From Bradyrhizobium sp. STM 3843 (GTDB lineage: Bacteria; Pseudomonadota; Alphaproteobacteria; Rhizobiales; Xanthobacteraceae), in the NCBI RefSeq assembly GCF_000239815.1, contig NZ_CAFK01000101.1, positions 1-64,000 of the forward strand: a stretch of DNA of 64,000 nt, written 5' to 3'. Below the pieces are notes generated by a model. The model did no database searches, had not been told where the DNA came from, and saw only the letters and a program-made list of their open reading frames with translations. Shown piece after piece: positions 1 through 9,513 of this stretch (its first letter is position 1; each line of letters begins with the position of its first letter). Both the position numbers and the translations under genes were made by a program.

Positions 1-579
1 ATGACCGTCAAGCCGGGCACGTTTCGCGGTATGCTGAATGCGGGGCCAAATGCTGGCCAGCAATTCTCCATCGAGGGGGATAGCAGGTTGTTCCGGGTCT
101 CCGATGATGGAAAGAGGCTTGCAGCTGCGATAGACAAGCCCTTCGTCCAGAAAATCAGCTTCTCGGGATCGTCTGAGCCTGTTTCACGAGTCTGCACGGC
201 GATCAGCAATCAGTCGCTGATCAACGAATCCGTCACGGTGGGGACTGCCAGGTGACAGGCTGATTGCGATCGGCGCCTTACGCAAGGTTCGGCGCAGGCT
301 CTGACGCCTGCGCCGCTTCCACGTACAAGGCTCGATACCGGACAAGAGTCCGATATCGATACGGGATCGCCGGTCAGCGACGATTGCGCGTCGCCAAATC
401 TCTATACCGGCAATCTCCGAAAAGTGGGGGTTCACCACGCCGCCGTGAACCACACCGAAAATGACATCAAAACGATAAGTAAGCCCGAACTGGCTGCACA
501 ATCGGCCACAGAAGAGGTCTCGATAACGTCAGCGCATACAGCGCTGCCTGCGGTCAGTCTAATAAGGAAAGGACATCGC
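1..579. other. Left-edge stretch without a supported gene
   Basis: Several overlapping open frames exist here on both strands, including an 84-codon frame beginning exactly at base 1 and a minus-strand frame running off the left edge from about base 197. None has a convincing ribosome binding site, recognisable domain or codon pattern clearly better than its competitors. I see no tRNA, terminator or repeat. The stretch probably holds the upstream region of the gene at 580 and perhaps one end of a gene lying mostly outside the window. Confidence 0.4.
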
Positions 580-948
580 ATGCATCCGTTCGTCATGGCC
601 ATCGCTACGGCCACCCAAATGTTTGCGCCCGTTTCCGATGCCGTCCCGAAACTCAACGTCGAAGCGACCTGCAGAGGGTCGGTCGAGGCCGATAAAGAGA
701 TGGGTTTGAGCTTACCTCAAAGCTTCGACAAATGTATGAGGGACGAGAACTCCGCGCGTGAGCAATTAGGTCCGATTTGGTCTTCGTATCCCTCGACTGT
801 CAGGACCCAGTGTGAGGGAGAGGCGATAAGCGCAGGCGAAGCGAGCTATGTAGATCTATTGACCTGTCTTCAAATGAATGATGGGTCAGTCACGACGTCG
901 GTAACTACGTTGAGAGGCGCGAGCAAAAAGAAGAGAACTTCAAAATAG
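580..948 (+). CDS. Small secreted hypothetical protein
   Basis: A 122-residue protein whose start is chosen because AAGGAAAGGA lies about six bases upstream of the ATG. The N-terminus (about residues 1-21, ending near SDAVPKL) is a short hydrophobic segment that could be a signal peptide. The mature part has spaced cysteines in the patterns TCRG, FDKCMRDE, TQCEGEA and LLTCLQM, suggesting disulfides in the periplasm, and ends in a lysine-rich tail (SKKKRTSK). Small proteins of this pattern look familiar from Bradyrhizobium and Rhodopseudomonas, but I know of no function. The neighbours do not suggest one; the next gene is convergent. Confidence 0.7.
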   Translation: MHPFVMAIATATQMFAPVSDAVPKLNVEATCRGSVEADKEMGLSLPQSFDKCMRDENSAREQLGPIWSSYPSTVRTQCEGEAISAGEASYVDLLTCLQMNDGSVTTSVTTLRGASKKKRTSK

Positions 949-983
949 CCGGTGCTAACGGCCTTGCCGAATGGACTGCACGT

Positions 984-1009
984 CCCGGACCTTCCGGTCT
1001 GCGCCCGCG
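984..1009. repeat. 26-bp direct repeat, left copy
   Basis: This 26-base stretch (contains CCGGTCTGCGCCCGCG) recurs at 2388-2413 in the same orientation with one mismatch. The two copies bracket the DUF418 gene at 1130-2326. They may be att-like or insertion-scar repeats, or fragments of a dispersed repeat; the flanking DNA at about 1015-1110 also has a repeat-like look. Confidence 0.6.
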
Positions 1010-1129
1010 ATGCCGGCTTCCGGGCCTCGACCGGAAATAAGCAGTCGGGGGACCGACAGGCCGCTTTGACCCTGGCTGTGTGAAAAGTCTTATTGCACAC
1101 AACCAAGACCGCGGACCTTGGACCGTGCA

Positions 1130-2326
1130 CTAAATGGAGCTGGTGAGTGGTGCAATCGACATCGGCTGCATGGTGCCATACATCAGCGTTCGCCATAGCC
1201 ATTCGACCGGGCCGTATCGGTAGCGGCCCAGCCACCACGCACTGAAGAATATCTGAGCGATGTAGACGGCGAGGCCGATGACGAGCGCTTTTGCTGCACC
1301 GATCGAACCGAACAGCCCAAGGCCGTATCCATAGAAAATCCAACCGAAAATCAGGGACTGGGCGAGGTAGTTTGTGAACGCCATCCGCCCCAGCGGCACA
1401 GCCCAGCCCAGCAATGCCTTTCCGCTCGTCAGGTTTGCGATCGCAAGGATCGCCGCGCCGTAGCCAAGTGCCAGCGCAATTGTGCCGACGGGCGTCGCGA
1501 GCCTGCCGATACCCGTGACCGCGACGAAGCTGCTCGAACCTGAAAGGACAAGAAGGGCGCCGAGACCGATGCAGACGACGGCTGTCGAGAACAGGAGTAC
1601 ACGATGGGGTGTGCGCAGGACGCCGCTGCGCCAAACGAACGCACCGAACAGAAACAGCCCCAAGGTGCGCGGCAACATGTAAACGTGCAGGGGAACGAAT
1701 AGTGGGATTTCGCGAAGTCGGAATGCCAATACATCGCCGAAGCTCCCCGTTGCATAAATCTGATTGGCCTCCTGCACGTCGCGCTGGATCGAAGTGAAGC
1801 TGGGAAATAGTCCAGCCGGCGGCCATACCTGCATCGCGAGATACACCCCGAGGAACGCCGCCGCGCCACCCGCCAGAAGCCAGCGGGGACCGAATAGAAA
1901 CGGCAGGACGATCAGACCAGCGAGCGCATATTCGGTGAGGATGTCGCCGTTCCAGATCAGACACAGGTGGATGAGTCCGAACGCCAGAAGGACGATCAGG
2001 CGGCGAAATAACAGAACAGCGCGGCGTGGAGATTCGGAAAGATGCTCGAATTGAATGGCAAGCCCTATCCCGAAAAGGAGGGAAAAGAGAGCAAATGCCT
2101 TCAGATCGACAGCCAGCATCAAAACAGTCTCAACGGCCCGGTCGAGTGGAGCTGCAGGCGGGACGGCGGACAGGAACTGCTCGAAAATCGAAACGCGGAA
2201 TTCCATGACCAGATTGATTGCTAGAACGCCGAGCAGTGCGACGCCGCGGAGCGCGTCGATACTGTCGATACGGTCCGATGGGTTCACCGGGCCAGGGCGT
2301 TCGTCACGGACGAGAGCGCGGGACAT
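1130..2326 (-). CDS. DUF418 family inner-membrane protein
   Basis: A 398-residue polytopic membrane protein. The N-terminal region has the family opening (IDSIDALRGVALLGVLAIN, about residues 22-40) and the segment LFSLLFGIGLAIQFE, both typical of YeiB/DUF418 proteins. The C-terminal DUF418 domain shows GRMAFTNYLAQSL (about residue 315) and the closing YGPVEWLWRTLMYG motif. About ten hydrophobic helices are visible. The molecular function of this family is not established; some members sit near transport or cell-envelope genes. It is a single gene, convergent with the small secreted protein, and flanked by near-identical 26-bp direct repeats, which hints at movement as a unit. Family assignment is confident, function unknown. 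Confidence 0.85.
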   Translation of the reverse strand: MSRALVRDERPGPVNPSDRIDSIDALRGVALLGVLAINLVMEFRVSIFEQFLSAVPPAAPLDRAVETVLMLAVDLKAFALFSLLFGIGLAIQFEHLSESPRRAVLLFRRLIVLLAFGLIHLCLIWNGDILTEYALAGLIVLPFLFGPRWLLAGGAAAFLGVYLAMQVWPPAGLFPSFTSIQRDVQEANQIYATGSFGDVLAFRLREIPLFVPLHVYMLPRTLGLFLFGAFVWRSGVLRTPHRVLLFSTAVVCIGLGALLVLSGSSSFVAVTGIGRLATPVGTIALALGYGAAILAIANLTSGKALLGWAVPLGRMAFTNYLAQSLIFGWIFYGYGLGLFGSIGAAKALVIGLAVYIAQIFFSAWWLGRYRYGPVEWLWRTLMYGTMQPMSIAPLTSSI

Positions 2327-2387
2327 TGCACGGCGATTATAGATTGTAGGACGAATTTGGATAGATGCTCATGTCGGGTTCTGGCCC

Positions 2388-2413
2388 CCCGGACCATCCG
2401 GTCTGCGCCCGCG
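2388..2413. repeat. 26-bp direct repeat, right copy
   Basis: Partner of 984-1009, identical except for one base (CCTTCC versus CCATCC in the centre). It lies 62 bases upstream of the DUF418 start codon, so the pair encloses the whole gene with its promoter region. Confidence 0.6.
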
Positions 2414-2639
2414 CGGATGGCTCTTCGCTAACGGGGGACGTGCCTCACATCGGGAGTGTTCGCTATCGGCCGAGACGATCGAGCAGGGCAGATCGATCTA
2501 GCCGACCCGCGGTCGCGGGAAGCGGGAAGAATTCGTCCTGATCGCGCGCGCCAAAACACGAAGTTCGCCAGCGATTCCAACGCGACTCGGCGTGTCCAGT
2601 CCCGCCGCGAAAAATTTCCTTGTTTCTTATTTTCAGAAA

Positions 2640-3095
2640 TCGTGGTTGTCTATCGGCATCCCGCCTCATCACGGAGGGGCGTTGCGCGCGATCGTCACGA
2701 CACGCGGGGCGGGGAGGCGGTGGCCGCAAAACATCGGGAGCGCTCGCTGGGCGCGGACGAACGATGGTTTGCGGACGGTGAAGCCGCGTGGTCCTGGCGC
2801 CTCGGTGCTGGCGCTAAGTTCGCGGCGATGCAACTCGACATCGCTTTGCGATGCGAGGGCATCGCGCGGATGACGGGGGCAAGACAGCCGATCCCCGGGG
2901 AGAGCGCGGAGTAAGCCGTAAGCCCATCGCGCAGGGAATGCCGGTTGATCGGCTGCACCTGTGGTGACTGCCGCCTGCTTTCTTTGTTGCAGGCGGGCCA
3001 TGGGTGAGGCCTTCACCCGGCATTCCCTGCGCCCTCTGCACTTCGAGGGTCAATTAGAACAAGCGCAACTCGGGCAAACATGCCGCGAGAACGCC
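2640..3095. repeat. Structured interspersed element, copy A
   Basis: The same element recurs at about 58680-59150. The core is a long hairpin-bearing structure: a perfect 16-bp outer stem (2929-2944 with 3017-3032), enclosing an 8-bp hairpin (2971-2978 with 2989-2996) and a second hairpin (3002-3008 with 3012-3018), followed by CCCTC/GAGGG (3032-3036 with 3045-3049). Copy B keeps each stem by compensatory changes. Shared unpaired blocks include GTGGTCCTGG, CCCCGGGGAGAGCGCG, ACCTGTGGT and AACTCGGGC. The open frames across it are not conserved as proteins. From memory, sequences of this type recur in Bradyrhizobium chromosomes. The strand of any transcript is uncertain. Confidence 0.7.
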
Positions 3096-3153
3096 ATCGC
3101 ACGTCGAATTGGGCTCTCGCATGTCCTGCATTGCTAGCACTGTGGATCGAGAT

Positions 3154-4665
3154 CTAGCTCAGCACCACCGACCCGCTGCGGCCGACCAGGCGCGCCAGTT
3201 GCTTGAAGCGGCCGCCGACGCGGTCGGCGATCAGATCGACCATCCGATGTTCGAACACCAGCATCAGCTCGTCCCCGCGGGTGCGGAAATGCGTCGCCGG
3301 CAGCACGCCGGGCCGGGCGGCCGAGACCAGATGGGCGACGCGGAAGGCTGTGCCCAAAATCCTGGCACGTTCGATCTGGTCTTTCGGCAGGCGCCGCATC
3401 AGCGTCGGCGGCGCGGCCTCGTTGCGAAAGCCCTCATAACGAAAGAACACCGACAGCGCGACGAAGATGCGCCCCTCATGGCTGATCGAGCCGAAATTGC
3501 CGTTGAGGATCAGGCCATAGGTCTCTTCGCCGCGATGATCCGGATGCATCCGCCAGCCGATATCCGACAGCAGGCAGGCGGCGTGACGCAGCCGTTTCTC
3601 TTCCTCGGTCTCGGCGAGGTGCGCGACGCGGACCAGCCGGTCGGTCCACTCGATCAGCTCGCGGGCGTGGCGGGCCGATCGCGACAGCAGTTCGTTCAAG
3701 GTCTGGGCGGCGCTGAGCAGCCCATCCAGGCTGCGTTCCTTCTCGGAAAGCTTGGCGTAGAGCAGGCCCTCGCGCACGCCATAGGTCGAGAACACGATGG
3801 TCTTCGGCCGTGCAACGCGGATGATGAATTCCAGCACCAGCGCCGCGTAGGCGAGCAGCGGCCGCCGCGCTTCTGCTACGGCCTCGATATCGGCGAGCAT
3901 GTCGGCAGCCGCAAGCTCGCGCAGGCGGCGGGCAAAGTCGAGCGCCGGCGCGGCCGGAATGGAATAGCCATGCATGACGCTGAGCGGATAGCCGCTCTGG
4001 ATGATGTGGATCTTTGCCAGCGCGCGCCAGGTGCCGCCGACCGCGTAGAAGGTGCGGCCTTGGCCGGCCACGAGTTGCGGCAGATCCGCCAGCGCGTCGC
4101 GAACGATCCGCTCGGCTTTCTTGAGGGATTTCTCAGCGAGATCCTGCAGCGCGAGCCCGCCGAGCGGCAGCGTCACGCCGCTATGGACCTGGTGGCCGCG
4201 GACATCGATCAGCTCGAGCGAGCCACCGCCGAGATCGCCGACGACGCCGTCCGGCTTATGGAGGCCGGAGACGACGCCGAGCGCCGAATAGCGCGCCTCC
4301 TCGGTGCCCGACAGGATCTGAATCCTGACGCCGCAGATCTTCTCGGCGCGCGCGATGAAATCGGGACCGTTGGAGGCGTCGCGGCAGGCGGCGGTGGCGA
4401 TTGCAAAGACGCGCCCGACCTGCTGCACCTTGCACAGCGCGCGGAAGCGCGTCAGCGCCGTGAGCGCCTTGTCGACGGCATCGGTCGCGAGCAGGCCGGT
4501 GGTCTGGACCTCGCGTCCCAGGCCGCACAACGCCTTTTCGTTGAACACGGTGACGAGGCTGCGCTCCATCGCCTGATAGACGACGAGACGGACCGAATTC
4601 GAGCCGATATCGATGACGCCGACGCTTGGGGTCCGCGCCGGCGCTCGCTTGCGGGCCCGCTTCAC
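3154..4665 (-). CDS. ppx: Exopolyphosphatase (Ppx/GppA family)
   Basis: A 503-residue cytosolic phosphatase that removes terminal phosphates from polyphosphate, possibly also from pppGpp. The actin-like ATPase-fold signatures are present: GVIDIGSNSVRLVVY (about residues 16-30) and GDLGGGSLELIDV (about residues 142-154). The C-terminal half (SDIGWRMHPDHRGEETY, about residues 348-364) is the HD-like helical domain of the longer Ppx type. The basic N-terminus (KRARKRAPAR) is unordered. It lies 30 bases downstream of ppk1 on the same strand, so synthesis and breakdown of polyphosphate are encoded in one operon. The annotation is secure; polyphosphate versus pppGpp preference cannot be read from the sequence. 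Confidence 0.95.
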   Translation of the reverse strand: MKRARKRAPARTPSVGVIDIGSNSVRLVVYQAMERSLVTVFNEKALCGLGREVQTTGLLATDAVDKALTALTRFRALCKVQQVGRVFAIATAACRDASNGPDFIARAEKICGVRIQILSGTEEARYSALGVVSGLHKPDGVVGDLGGGSLELIDVRGHQVHSGVTLPLGGLALQDLAEKSLKKAERIVRDALADLPQLVAGQGRTFYAVGGTWRALAKIHIIQSGYPLSVMHGYSIPAAPALDFARRLRELAAADMLADIEAVAEARRPLLAYAALVLEFIIRVARPKTIVFSTYGVREGLLYAKLSEKERSLDGLLSAAQTLNELLSRSARHARELIEWTDRLVRVAHLAETEEEKRLRHAACLLSDIGWRMHPDHRGEETYGLILNGNFGSISHEGRIFVALSVFFRYEGFRNEAAPPTLMRRLPKDQIERARILGTAFRVAHLVSAARPGVLPATHFRTRGDELMLVFEHRMVDLIADRVGGRFKQLARLVGRSGSVVLS

Positions 4666-4695
4666 AGGAGGTTTCCGCGATTCGAGACAGTCACG

Positions 4696-6891
4696 TCACT
4701 TGCGGCGCGTGAGGCGGCGGGGCGAAGATTCCTTGAGCGACTTTCCACGACCGGACAGACTTGGGTTTGTCATGAAATAGTTATGCAGATTGAACGGCTC
4801 CTCGCCGGCCGCGGCCTTCATACGCGTTGACGATCCGTCCGGCAACAACTGCCAGCTCTGTTCGGTATCGATGAGGTTTGCAACCATGATCTGTTCGAGC
4901 ACCTGCTGGTGCACCGTCGGGTTCTGCATCGGGCAGAGCACCTCGACGCGGCGGTCGAGATTGCGCGGCATCATGTCGGCCGAGGAAATATATACCGCCG
5001 CTTTCGCGCTCGGCAGACCATGTCCCATGCCGAAGCAGTAGATGCGGCCATGCTCCAGGAAACGGCCGATGATGGATTTGACGCGGATGTTGTCCGACAG
5101 CCCCGGAAGGCCCGGGCGCAGGCAGCAGATGCCGCGGACCACGAGATCAATCACGACGCCGGCCTGCGAGGCCTCGTACAGTGCATCGATGATGTCGGGA
5201 TCGACCAGCGAGTTCATCTTCATCCAGATCGCGGCCGGCTTGCCTTGCCGGGCGAAATGGATCTCCCCATGGATGTGCTCGATGATGCGCTTGCGCAGCG
5301 TGAGCGGCGACACCGCCATCTTCTCGATGTCGATCGGCTCGGCATAGCCGGTGATGTAGTTGAACACGCGCGTCACATCGCGGCCGATCACGGGATCGGA
5401 GGTGAAATAGGAGAGATCGGTGTAGATGCGCGCGGTGACCGGGTGATAGTTGCCGGTGCCGGTATGCACATAAGTGGTGAGGCTGCCGCCCTCGCGGCGC
5501 ACGACCATCGACAGCTTGGCGTGGGTCTTCAGCTGCAGGAAGCCGTACACCACCTGCACGCCGGCGCGTTCGAGGTCGCGCGCCCAGCGGATGTTGGCCT
5601 CTTCGTCGAAGCGCGCTTTCAGCTCGATCAGTGCGGTCACCGACTTGCCGGCCTCGGCGGCCTCCGCCAGCGTGCGCACGATCGGGGAGTTGTTGGAGGT
5701 GCGGTACAGCGTCTGCTTGATCGCGACCACGTCGGGGTCGCGCGCCGCCTGCTGCAGGAACTGCACGACGACGTCGAAGGATTCGTAAGGATGATGGACG
5801 ATCAGGTCCTTCTGACGGATCGCCGCGAAGATGTCGCCGCCATGCTCGCGGACGCGCTCGGGGTGGCGCGGCACATAGGGCTGGAATTCGAGATCGGGGC
5901 GGTCGACGCGGGTCAGCTGCGACAGCTCGTTCATGGCGAGCACGCCGTCGACCAGGAACACCTCGTCGTCGGTCGTGGACAGCGCCTCCTGCACGAACGA
6001 GCACAGCTCCTCCGGCATGTTGGCCTCGATCTCAAGCCGGATCACCGACCCGCGGCGGCGGCGCTTCAGCGCGGTCTCGAACAGCCGCACCAGGTCTTCG
6101 GCCTCTTCCTCGATCTCGATTTCGGAGTCTCTGATGATGCGGAAGGCGCCCTGGCCCTTCACCGTGTAGCCGGGGAAGAGCCGGCCGATGAACAGTCCGG
6201 TGGCCTGCTCCAGCGTGATCAGGCGCACGCCGCCATCCTTGGCGCCGGGGAAGCGGATGAAGCGGTCGAGCTTGCCGGGCATGCGGATCAGCGCATTCAT
6301 TGCCTTGCCGTCGGAGACGCGCATCAACTGCAGCGCCACCGTGAAGCCGAGGCTCGGAATGAAGGGGAAGGGGTGCGCGGGGTCGATCGCGAGCGGCGTC
6401 AGCAGCGGGAAGATGTTGGCGAGGAAGTGATCCTCGATCCAATGGCGCTCGGTCTTGGTGAGATCCTGGCCATCGACCAGCACCACGCCGACCTCGGCGA
6501 GCACGCGGCGCAGATCGCGCCAGATCGCCTGCTGGTCGGATGCAAGCTGCGATACGCTTTCATTGATGACCTTGAGCTGCTCCAGCGGGGTCAGCCCGTC
6601 AGGGCTGCGTTCCGCAATGCCTTCGCGCACCTGGGCGCGGATGCCGGCGACGCGGACCATGAAGAATTCATCAAGGTTGTTGGCGGAAATCGACAGGAAC
6701 CGCACCCGCTCCAGCGCCGGATGGCGCGGATTGACCGATTCCTCCAGCACGCGCCGATTGAAATGGAGCCAGGAGAGTTCGCGATTGATGAAGCGCTCGG
6801 GGCGCGTTGCGATCTCCAGCGATGCTGCGGGCACCGCTTCTTTCTCATTGATTTCAGTAGCTTGCGCGGATTCCATGAGAAATCGATCCAT
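4696..6891 (-). CDS. ppk1: Polyphosphate kinase 1
   Basis: Makes polyphosphate reversibly from ATP. The N-terminal domain opens with [19 protein letters not shown], followed by [17 protein letters not shown]. The two catalytic-core histidine regions are seen in [16 protein letters not shown] (the autophosphorylated histidine) and [15 protein letters not shown], with [10 protein letters not shown] between them. Total length near 730 fits PPK1. Three in-frame ATGs compete: 6939, 6891 and 6876; homologues as I recall them begin near [12 protein letters not shown], so 6891 or 6876 is likelier than 6939. None has a strong ribosome binding site. ppx follows directly, forming a polyphosphate operon. 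Confidence 0.96.
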   Translation of the reverse strand: MDRFLMESAQATEINEKEAVPAASLEIATRPERFINRELSWLHFNRRVLEESVNPRHPALERVRFLSISANNLDEFFMVRVAGIRAQVREGIAERSPDGLTPLEQLKVINESVSQLASDQQAIWRDLRRVLAEVGVVLVDGQDLTKTERHWIEDHFLANIFPLLTPLAIDPAHPFPFIPSLGFTVALQLMRVSDGKAMNALIRMPGKLDRFIRFPGAKDGGVRLITLEQATGLFIGRLFPGYTVKGQGAFRIIRDSEIEIEEEAEDLVRLFETALKRRRRGSVIRLEIEANMPEELCSFVQEALSTTDDEVFLVDGVLAMNELSQLTRVDRPDLEFQPYVPRHPERVREHGGDIFAAIRQKDLIVHHPYESFDVVVQFLQQAARDPDVVAIKQTLYRTSNNSPIVRTLAEAAEAGKSVTALIELKARFDEEANIRWARDLERAGVQVVYGFLQLKTHAKLSMVVRREGGSLTTYVHTGTGNYHPVTARIYTDLSYFTSDPVIGRDVTRVFNYITGYAEPIDIEKMAVSPLTLRKRIIEHIHGEIHFARQGKPAAIWMKMNSLVDPDIIDALYEASQAGVVIDLVVRGICCLRPGLPGLSDNIRVKSIIGRFLEHGRIYCFGMGHGLPSAKAAVYISSADMMPRNLDRRVEVLCPMQNPTVHQQVLEQIMVANLIDTEQSWQLLPDGSSTRMKAAAGEEPFNLHNYFMTNPSLSGRGKSLKESSPRRLTRRK

Positions 6892-6984
6892 TGTGAGGAA
6901 GAGTCGGATCCGACCGCCGCGGGCAGGGCGGGCGATCATCCGTTGACGCGTCCGGGCCCATTGATGTTCCCCCGGCAGACCGCG

Positions 6985-7686
6985 TCAAGATGCGGGAGGC
7001 GCCGACCCATCATGTTTTCGCAGCAATTCGCCGGCGAGCGCCCGCGTCACCGGCCGGCCGAGGCGCAGCGATTCGGCATCGAGTTGAGCAACGGCCTGGC
7101 GGGCGGCGGCGTAGGAGCGTTCGATCCGGGTCGCGAGATAGCTCACCACCGTCTCATCCACGGCCAGCTGCCGGTCGGCACACAGTTTCACGATCAACGC
7201 CCGAAACAGCTGGTCATCAGGCGGCAGCAATTCGATCGCCGGAATGGCGCGCAGCCGCGAGCGCAGATCGTTCAGCGCGATCGGCAGCGACGCGGGCGCC
7301 TCGCGGGTTGTGATCAGGACATACGCTTCGTCCTGGCGCGCGAGGTTGAGCAGATGGAACAAAGCGCGCTCGTCGATCTCGCGGGCCTTGAGATCCTCCA
7401 GCACCAGCGCGCCGGTGGCGAGCGCGCCGGGAACGGCGGCAGCATCGAGCGCTTGCGCAGAGAGCGAGCGCGCGCCGGCCTGTTCGGCCCAGATCGCGGC
7501 GAGGTGGCTTTTGCCGGATCCGTCCGGCCCGACCAGGAACATGGCTCTCGCCGGCCATTCCGGCCAGGCATCGACGAGCGCAAGGCCCGCGGCATTGCCG
7601 GGCCCTTCGAGAAAATTGTCTCGCGAGAGGCTTTCGGCATGCGGCAGTGCCAGCGCCAATTGGCGGGGAGGCGTGTGGCCGGCCAC
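6985..7686 (-). CDS. hdaA: HdaA-like replication initiation regulator
   Basis: A 233-residue AAA+ protein related to DnaA but without the DnaA C-terminal DNA-binding domain. It opens with RQLALALPH, resembling the clamp-binding QL-L motif of Hda proteins (residues 9-15). Walker A is GPDGSGKSHL (about residues 53-62); the Walker B region is ALVLEDL (about residues 93-99), followed by a sensor-1-like VLITTREAP. In Caulobacter HdaA, with the sliding clamp, promotes hydrolysis of ATP bound to DnaA and so prevents re-initiation. It lies on the same strand as the CDP-alcohol phosphatidyltransferase upstream and ppk1 downstream, a linkage I recognise from other alphaproteobacteria. Confidence 0.88.
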   Translation of the reverse strand: MAGHTPPRQLALALPHAESLSRDNFLEGPGNAAGLALVDAWPEWPARAMFLVGPDGSGKSHLAAIWAEQAGARSLSAQALDAAAVPGALATGALVLEDLKAREIDERALFHLLNLARQDEAYVLITTREAPASLPIALNDLRSRLRAIPAIELLPPDDQLFRALIVKLCADRQLAVDETVVSYLATRIERSYAAARQAVAQLDAESLRLGRPVTRALAGELLRKHDGSAPPAS

Positions 7687-7731
7687 GTCAGATCTGCTCC
7701 GTCTCGAATCGATCGTTCCGGGAAATGTGGT

Positions 7732-8286
7732 TCATCTCGGTTCGATGGTGTTCATGTGGCGTACCCACTCGACCAGATAAAGCGCCACGGAGACGAGCGT
7801 AAAGACCGTCACAAGTGCCATCAGAACGACATCATAGGGAGCCGGCTGAAATCCGAAACCGAGCGAGGCGAGCACGAGGCCGGCGAATCCGACCTGCGCA
7901 ACGGTGTTGAGCTTCGACACCATCAGCGGGCGGATCGCAACGGGCTTGTCGAACAGCCAGGAGACGATCACGGCAGCCACGATCATGATGTCGCGCGAGA
8001 CCACAAGAATCACGATCCAGCGCGGGATGGCACCCCAAATGCCAAGCGCGACGAAGATCGAGACCAGGAGAGCCTTGTCAGCGAGCGGATCGAGCAGAGC
8101 GCCTAGTTCGGAACGGAGGTTGAAATGCTTGGCGAGGTAGCCGTCGACGGCGTCGCTGACGCCGGCCACGACGAACACTGCAAACGCGATCTCCATCTGG
8201 CTGGAGGCAATGGCCCAGACCACGATCGGAACCAGCAGGATGCGTCCCAATGTGATCAGGTTGGGGAGGGAATGGGGAATGGTCAC
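7732..8286 (-). CDS. CDP-alcohol phosphatidyltransferase, PgsA-like
   Basis: Integral-membrane enzyme of phospholipid synthesis, most likely transferring a phosphatidyl group from CDP-diacylglycerol to glycerol-3-phosphate or a similar alcohol. The family signature DG-x2-AR-x8-G-x3-D-x3-D is present as DGYLAK...[12 protein letters not shown]; the usual arginine is lysine, which occurs in some members. Six hydrophobic segments begin with [19 protein letters not shown]. The longest frame begins with TTG at 8310, but the GTG at 8286 ([10 protein letters not shown]) matches the usual family start and is preferred. The exact alcohol substrate is not decided by sequence. It is divergent from purM. 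Confidence 0.85.
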   Translation of the reverse strand: MTIPHSLPNLITLGRILLVPIVVWAIASSQMEIAFAVFVVAGVSDAVDGYLAKHFNLRSELGALLDPLADKALLVSIFVALGIWGAIPRWIVILVVSRDIMIVAAVIVSWLFDKPVAIRPLMVSKLNTVAQVGFAGLVLASLGFGFQPAPYDVVLMALVTVFTLVSVALYLVEWVRHMNTIEPR

Positions 8287-8435
8287 GCCACGCGTCCCGG
8301 CTGCGAACAAATCGTCCGATTCTCAAGGCGGGGAGAACCGGCTGCATCAACATAGTATGGGGATCGATGGCTTGCGAGCCATTGCGCGGGCGCGGAATTC
8401 GACGTAACCAGCGGGCGAAACTAAGGGTTTTTACC

Positions 8436-9509
8436 ATGGCCGAGCGCAAGAACGGGCTCACTTATGCGGATTCGGGCGTCGACATCGATGCCGGCAACCG
8501 CCTGGTCGATCTGATCAAGCCGATGGTTCGCGCCACTGCGCGCCCCGGCGCCGATGCCGAAATCGGCGGCTTTGGCGGGCTGTTCGACCTGAAGGCCGCC
8601 GGCTTCAAGGATCCCGTCCTGGTCGCGGCGACCGATGGCGTCGGCACCAAGGTGAAGATCGCGATCGAGACCGGGCTGCACGCCGGCATCGGCATCGATC
8701 TCGTCGCCATGTCGGTCAACGACCTCGTGGTGCAGGGCGCCGAACCCCTGTTCTTCCTGGATTACTTCGCCTGCGGCAAGCTCGATCCCGAAACCACGGC
8801 CTCCATCGTGGCGAGCATCGCGGAAGGCTGCCGGGAGTCCGGTTGCGCGCTGATCGGCGGCGAGACCGCGGAGATGCCCGGCCTCTACAAGGATGGCGAT
8901 TACGATCTCGGCGGCTTTGCGGTCGGTGCGGCCGAACGCGGCACGTTGTTACCATCAGCTGATATCAGCGCAGGCGATGCCGTCATTGGGCTCGCCTCGT
9001 CCGGCGTGCACTCCAATGGCTTCTCGCTGGTGCGCAAGATTGTCGCGCAATCCGGCCTGGGCTTCGATGCGCAGGCGCCGTTTGCGCCGGTAATGACGCT
9101 GGGCGGCGCGCTGCTGGCGCCGACGCGGCTTTACGTCAAATCGTGCCTGCGGGCGATCCGCGAGACCGGTGCGGTGAAGGGCCTGGCCCATATCACCGGC
9201 GGCGGCTTCACCGACAACATTCCGCGCGTGCTGCCGAAGCAGCTCGGCGTGTCGATCGACCTGAACCGCCTGCCGGTGCTGCCGGTGTTCAAATGGCTCG
9301 CGGAGCAGGGCGGCATTGCCGAGCTGGAATTGCTGCGCACCTTCAACTGCGGCATCGGCATGATCGCGATCGTGCGGGCGGACGCGGTGAAGGCGGTCAG
9401 CGAGGTTCTCACAGCCAATGGCGAGAGCGTCACGCTGCTGGGTGAAGTGATCCCGGCTGAGGGCGAGCAGCGCGTCGTCTATAGCGGTCAGCTGGACCTG
9501 TCGCGGTGA
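8436..9509 (+). CDS. purM: Phosphoribosylformylglycinamidine cyclo-ligase (AIR synthetase)
   Basis: Fifth step of de novo purine synthesis: closes formylglycinamidine ribotide to AIR using ATP. The 357-residue protein has the expected opening ([17 protein letters not shown]), the glycine-rich GFGGLFDL, the ATP-binding [14 protein letters not shown] (about residues 67-80) and [14 protein letters not shown] (about residues 138-151). In the second domain [16 protein letters not shown] is diagnostic. The ATG at 8436 is used because homologues begin [14 protein letters not shown]; the frame is open further upstream without homology. purN begins four bases after the stop, so the two are an operon. 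Confidence 0.97.
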   Translation: MAERKNGLTYADSGVDIDAGNRLVDLIKPMVRATARPGADAEIGGFGGLFDLKAAGFKDPVLVAATDGVGTKVKIAIETGLHAGIGIDLVAMSVNDLVVQGAEPLFFLDYFACGKLDPETTASIVASIAEGCRESGCALIGGETAEMPGLYKDGDYDLGGFAVGAAERGTLLPSADISAGDAVIGLASSGVHSNGFSLVRKIVAQSGLGFDAQAPFAPVMTLGGALLAPTRLYVKSCLRAIRETGAVKGLAHITGGGFTDNIPRVLPKQLGVSIDLNRLPVLPVFKWLAEQGGIAELELLRTFNCGIGMIAIVRADAVKAVSEVLTANGESVTLLGEVIPAEGEQRVVYSGQLDLSR

Positions 9510-9513
9510 AGCC

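Noticed and set aside
1..255. 84-codon open frame starting at the first base
   Set aside because: No ribosome binding site can be seen because it begins at the edge, codon usage is no better than competing frames, and a minus-strand frame (from about 197 to base 1) is equally plausible. Neither can be supported.
2456..3053. Several open frames of 80-150 codons across the left structured element
   Set aside because: They overlap each other on both strands, and the corresponding frames in the second copy of the element are broken or different. The structure, not protein, is conserved.
3109..8106. Long plus-strand frames opposite ppx, ppk1 and hdaA (573 and 1065 codons)
   Set aside because: These are antisense shadows of high-GC genes; their translations are rich in Arg, Gln, His and Asp with no domains, while the minus strand encodes complete known enzymes.
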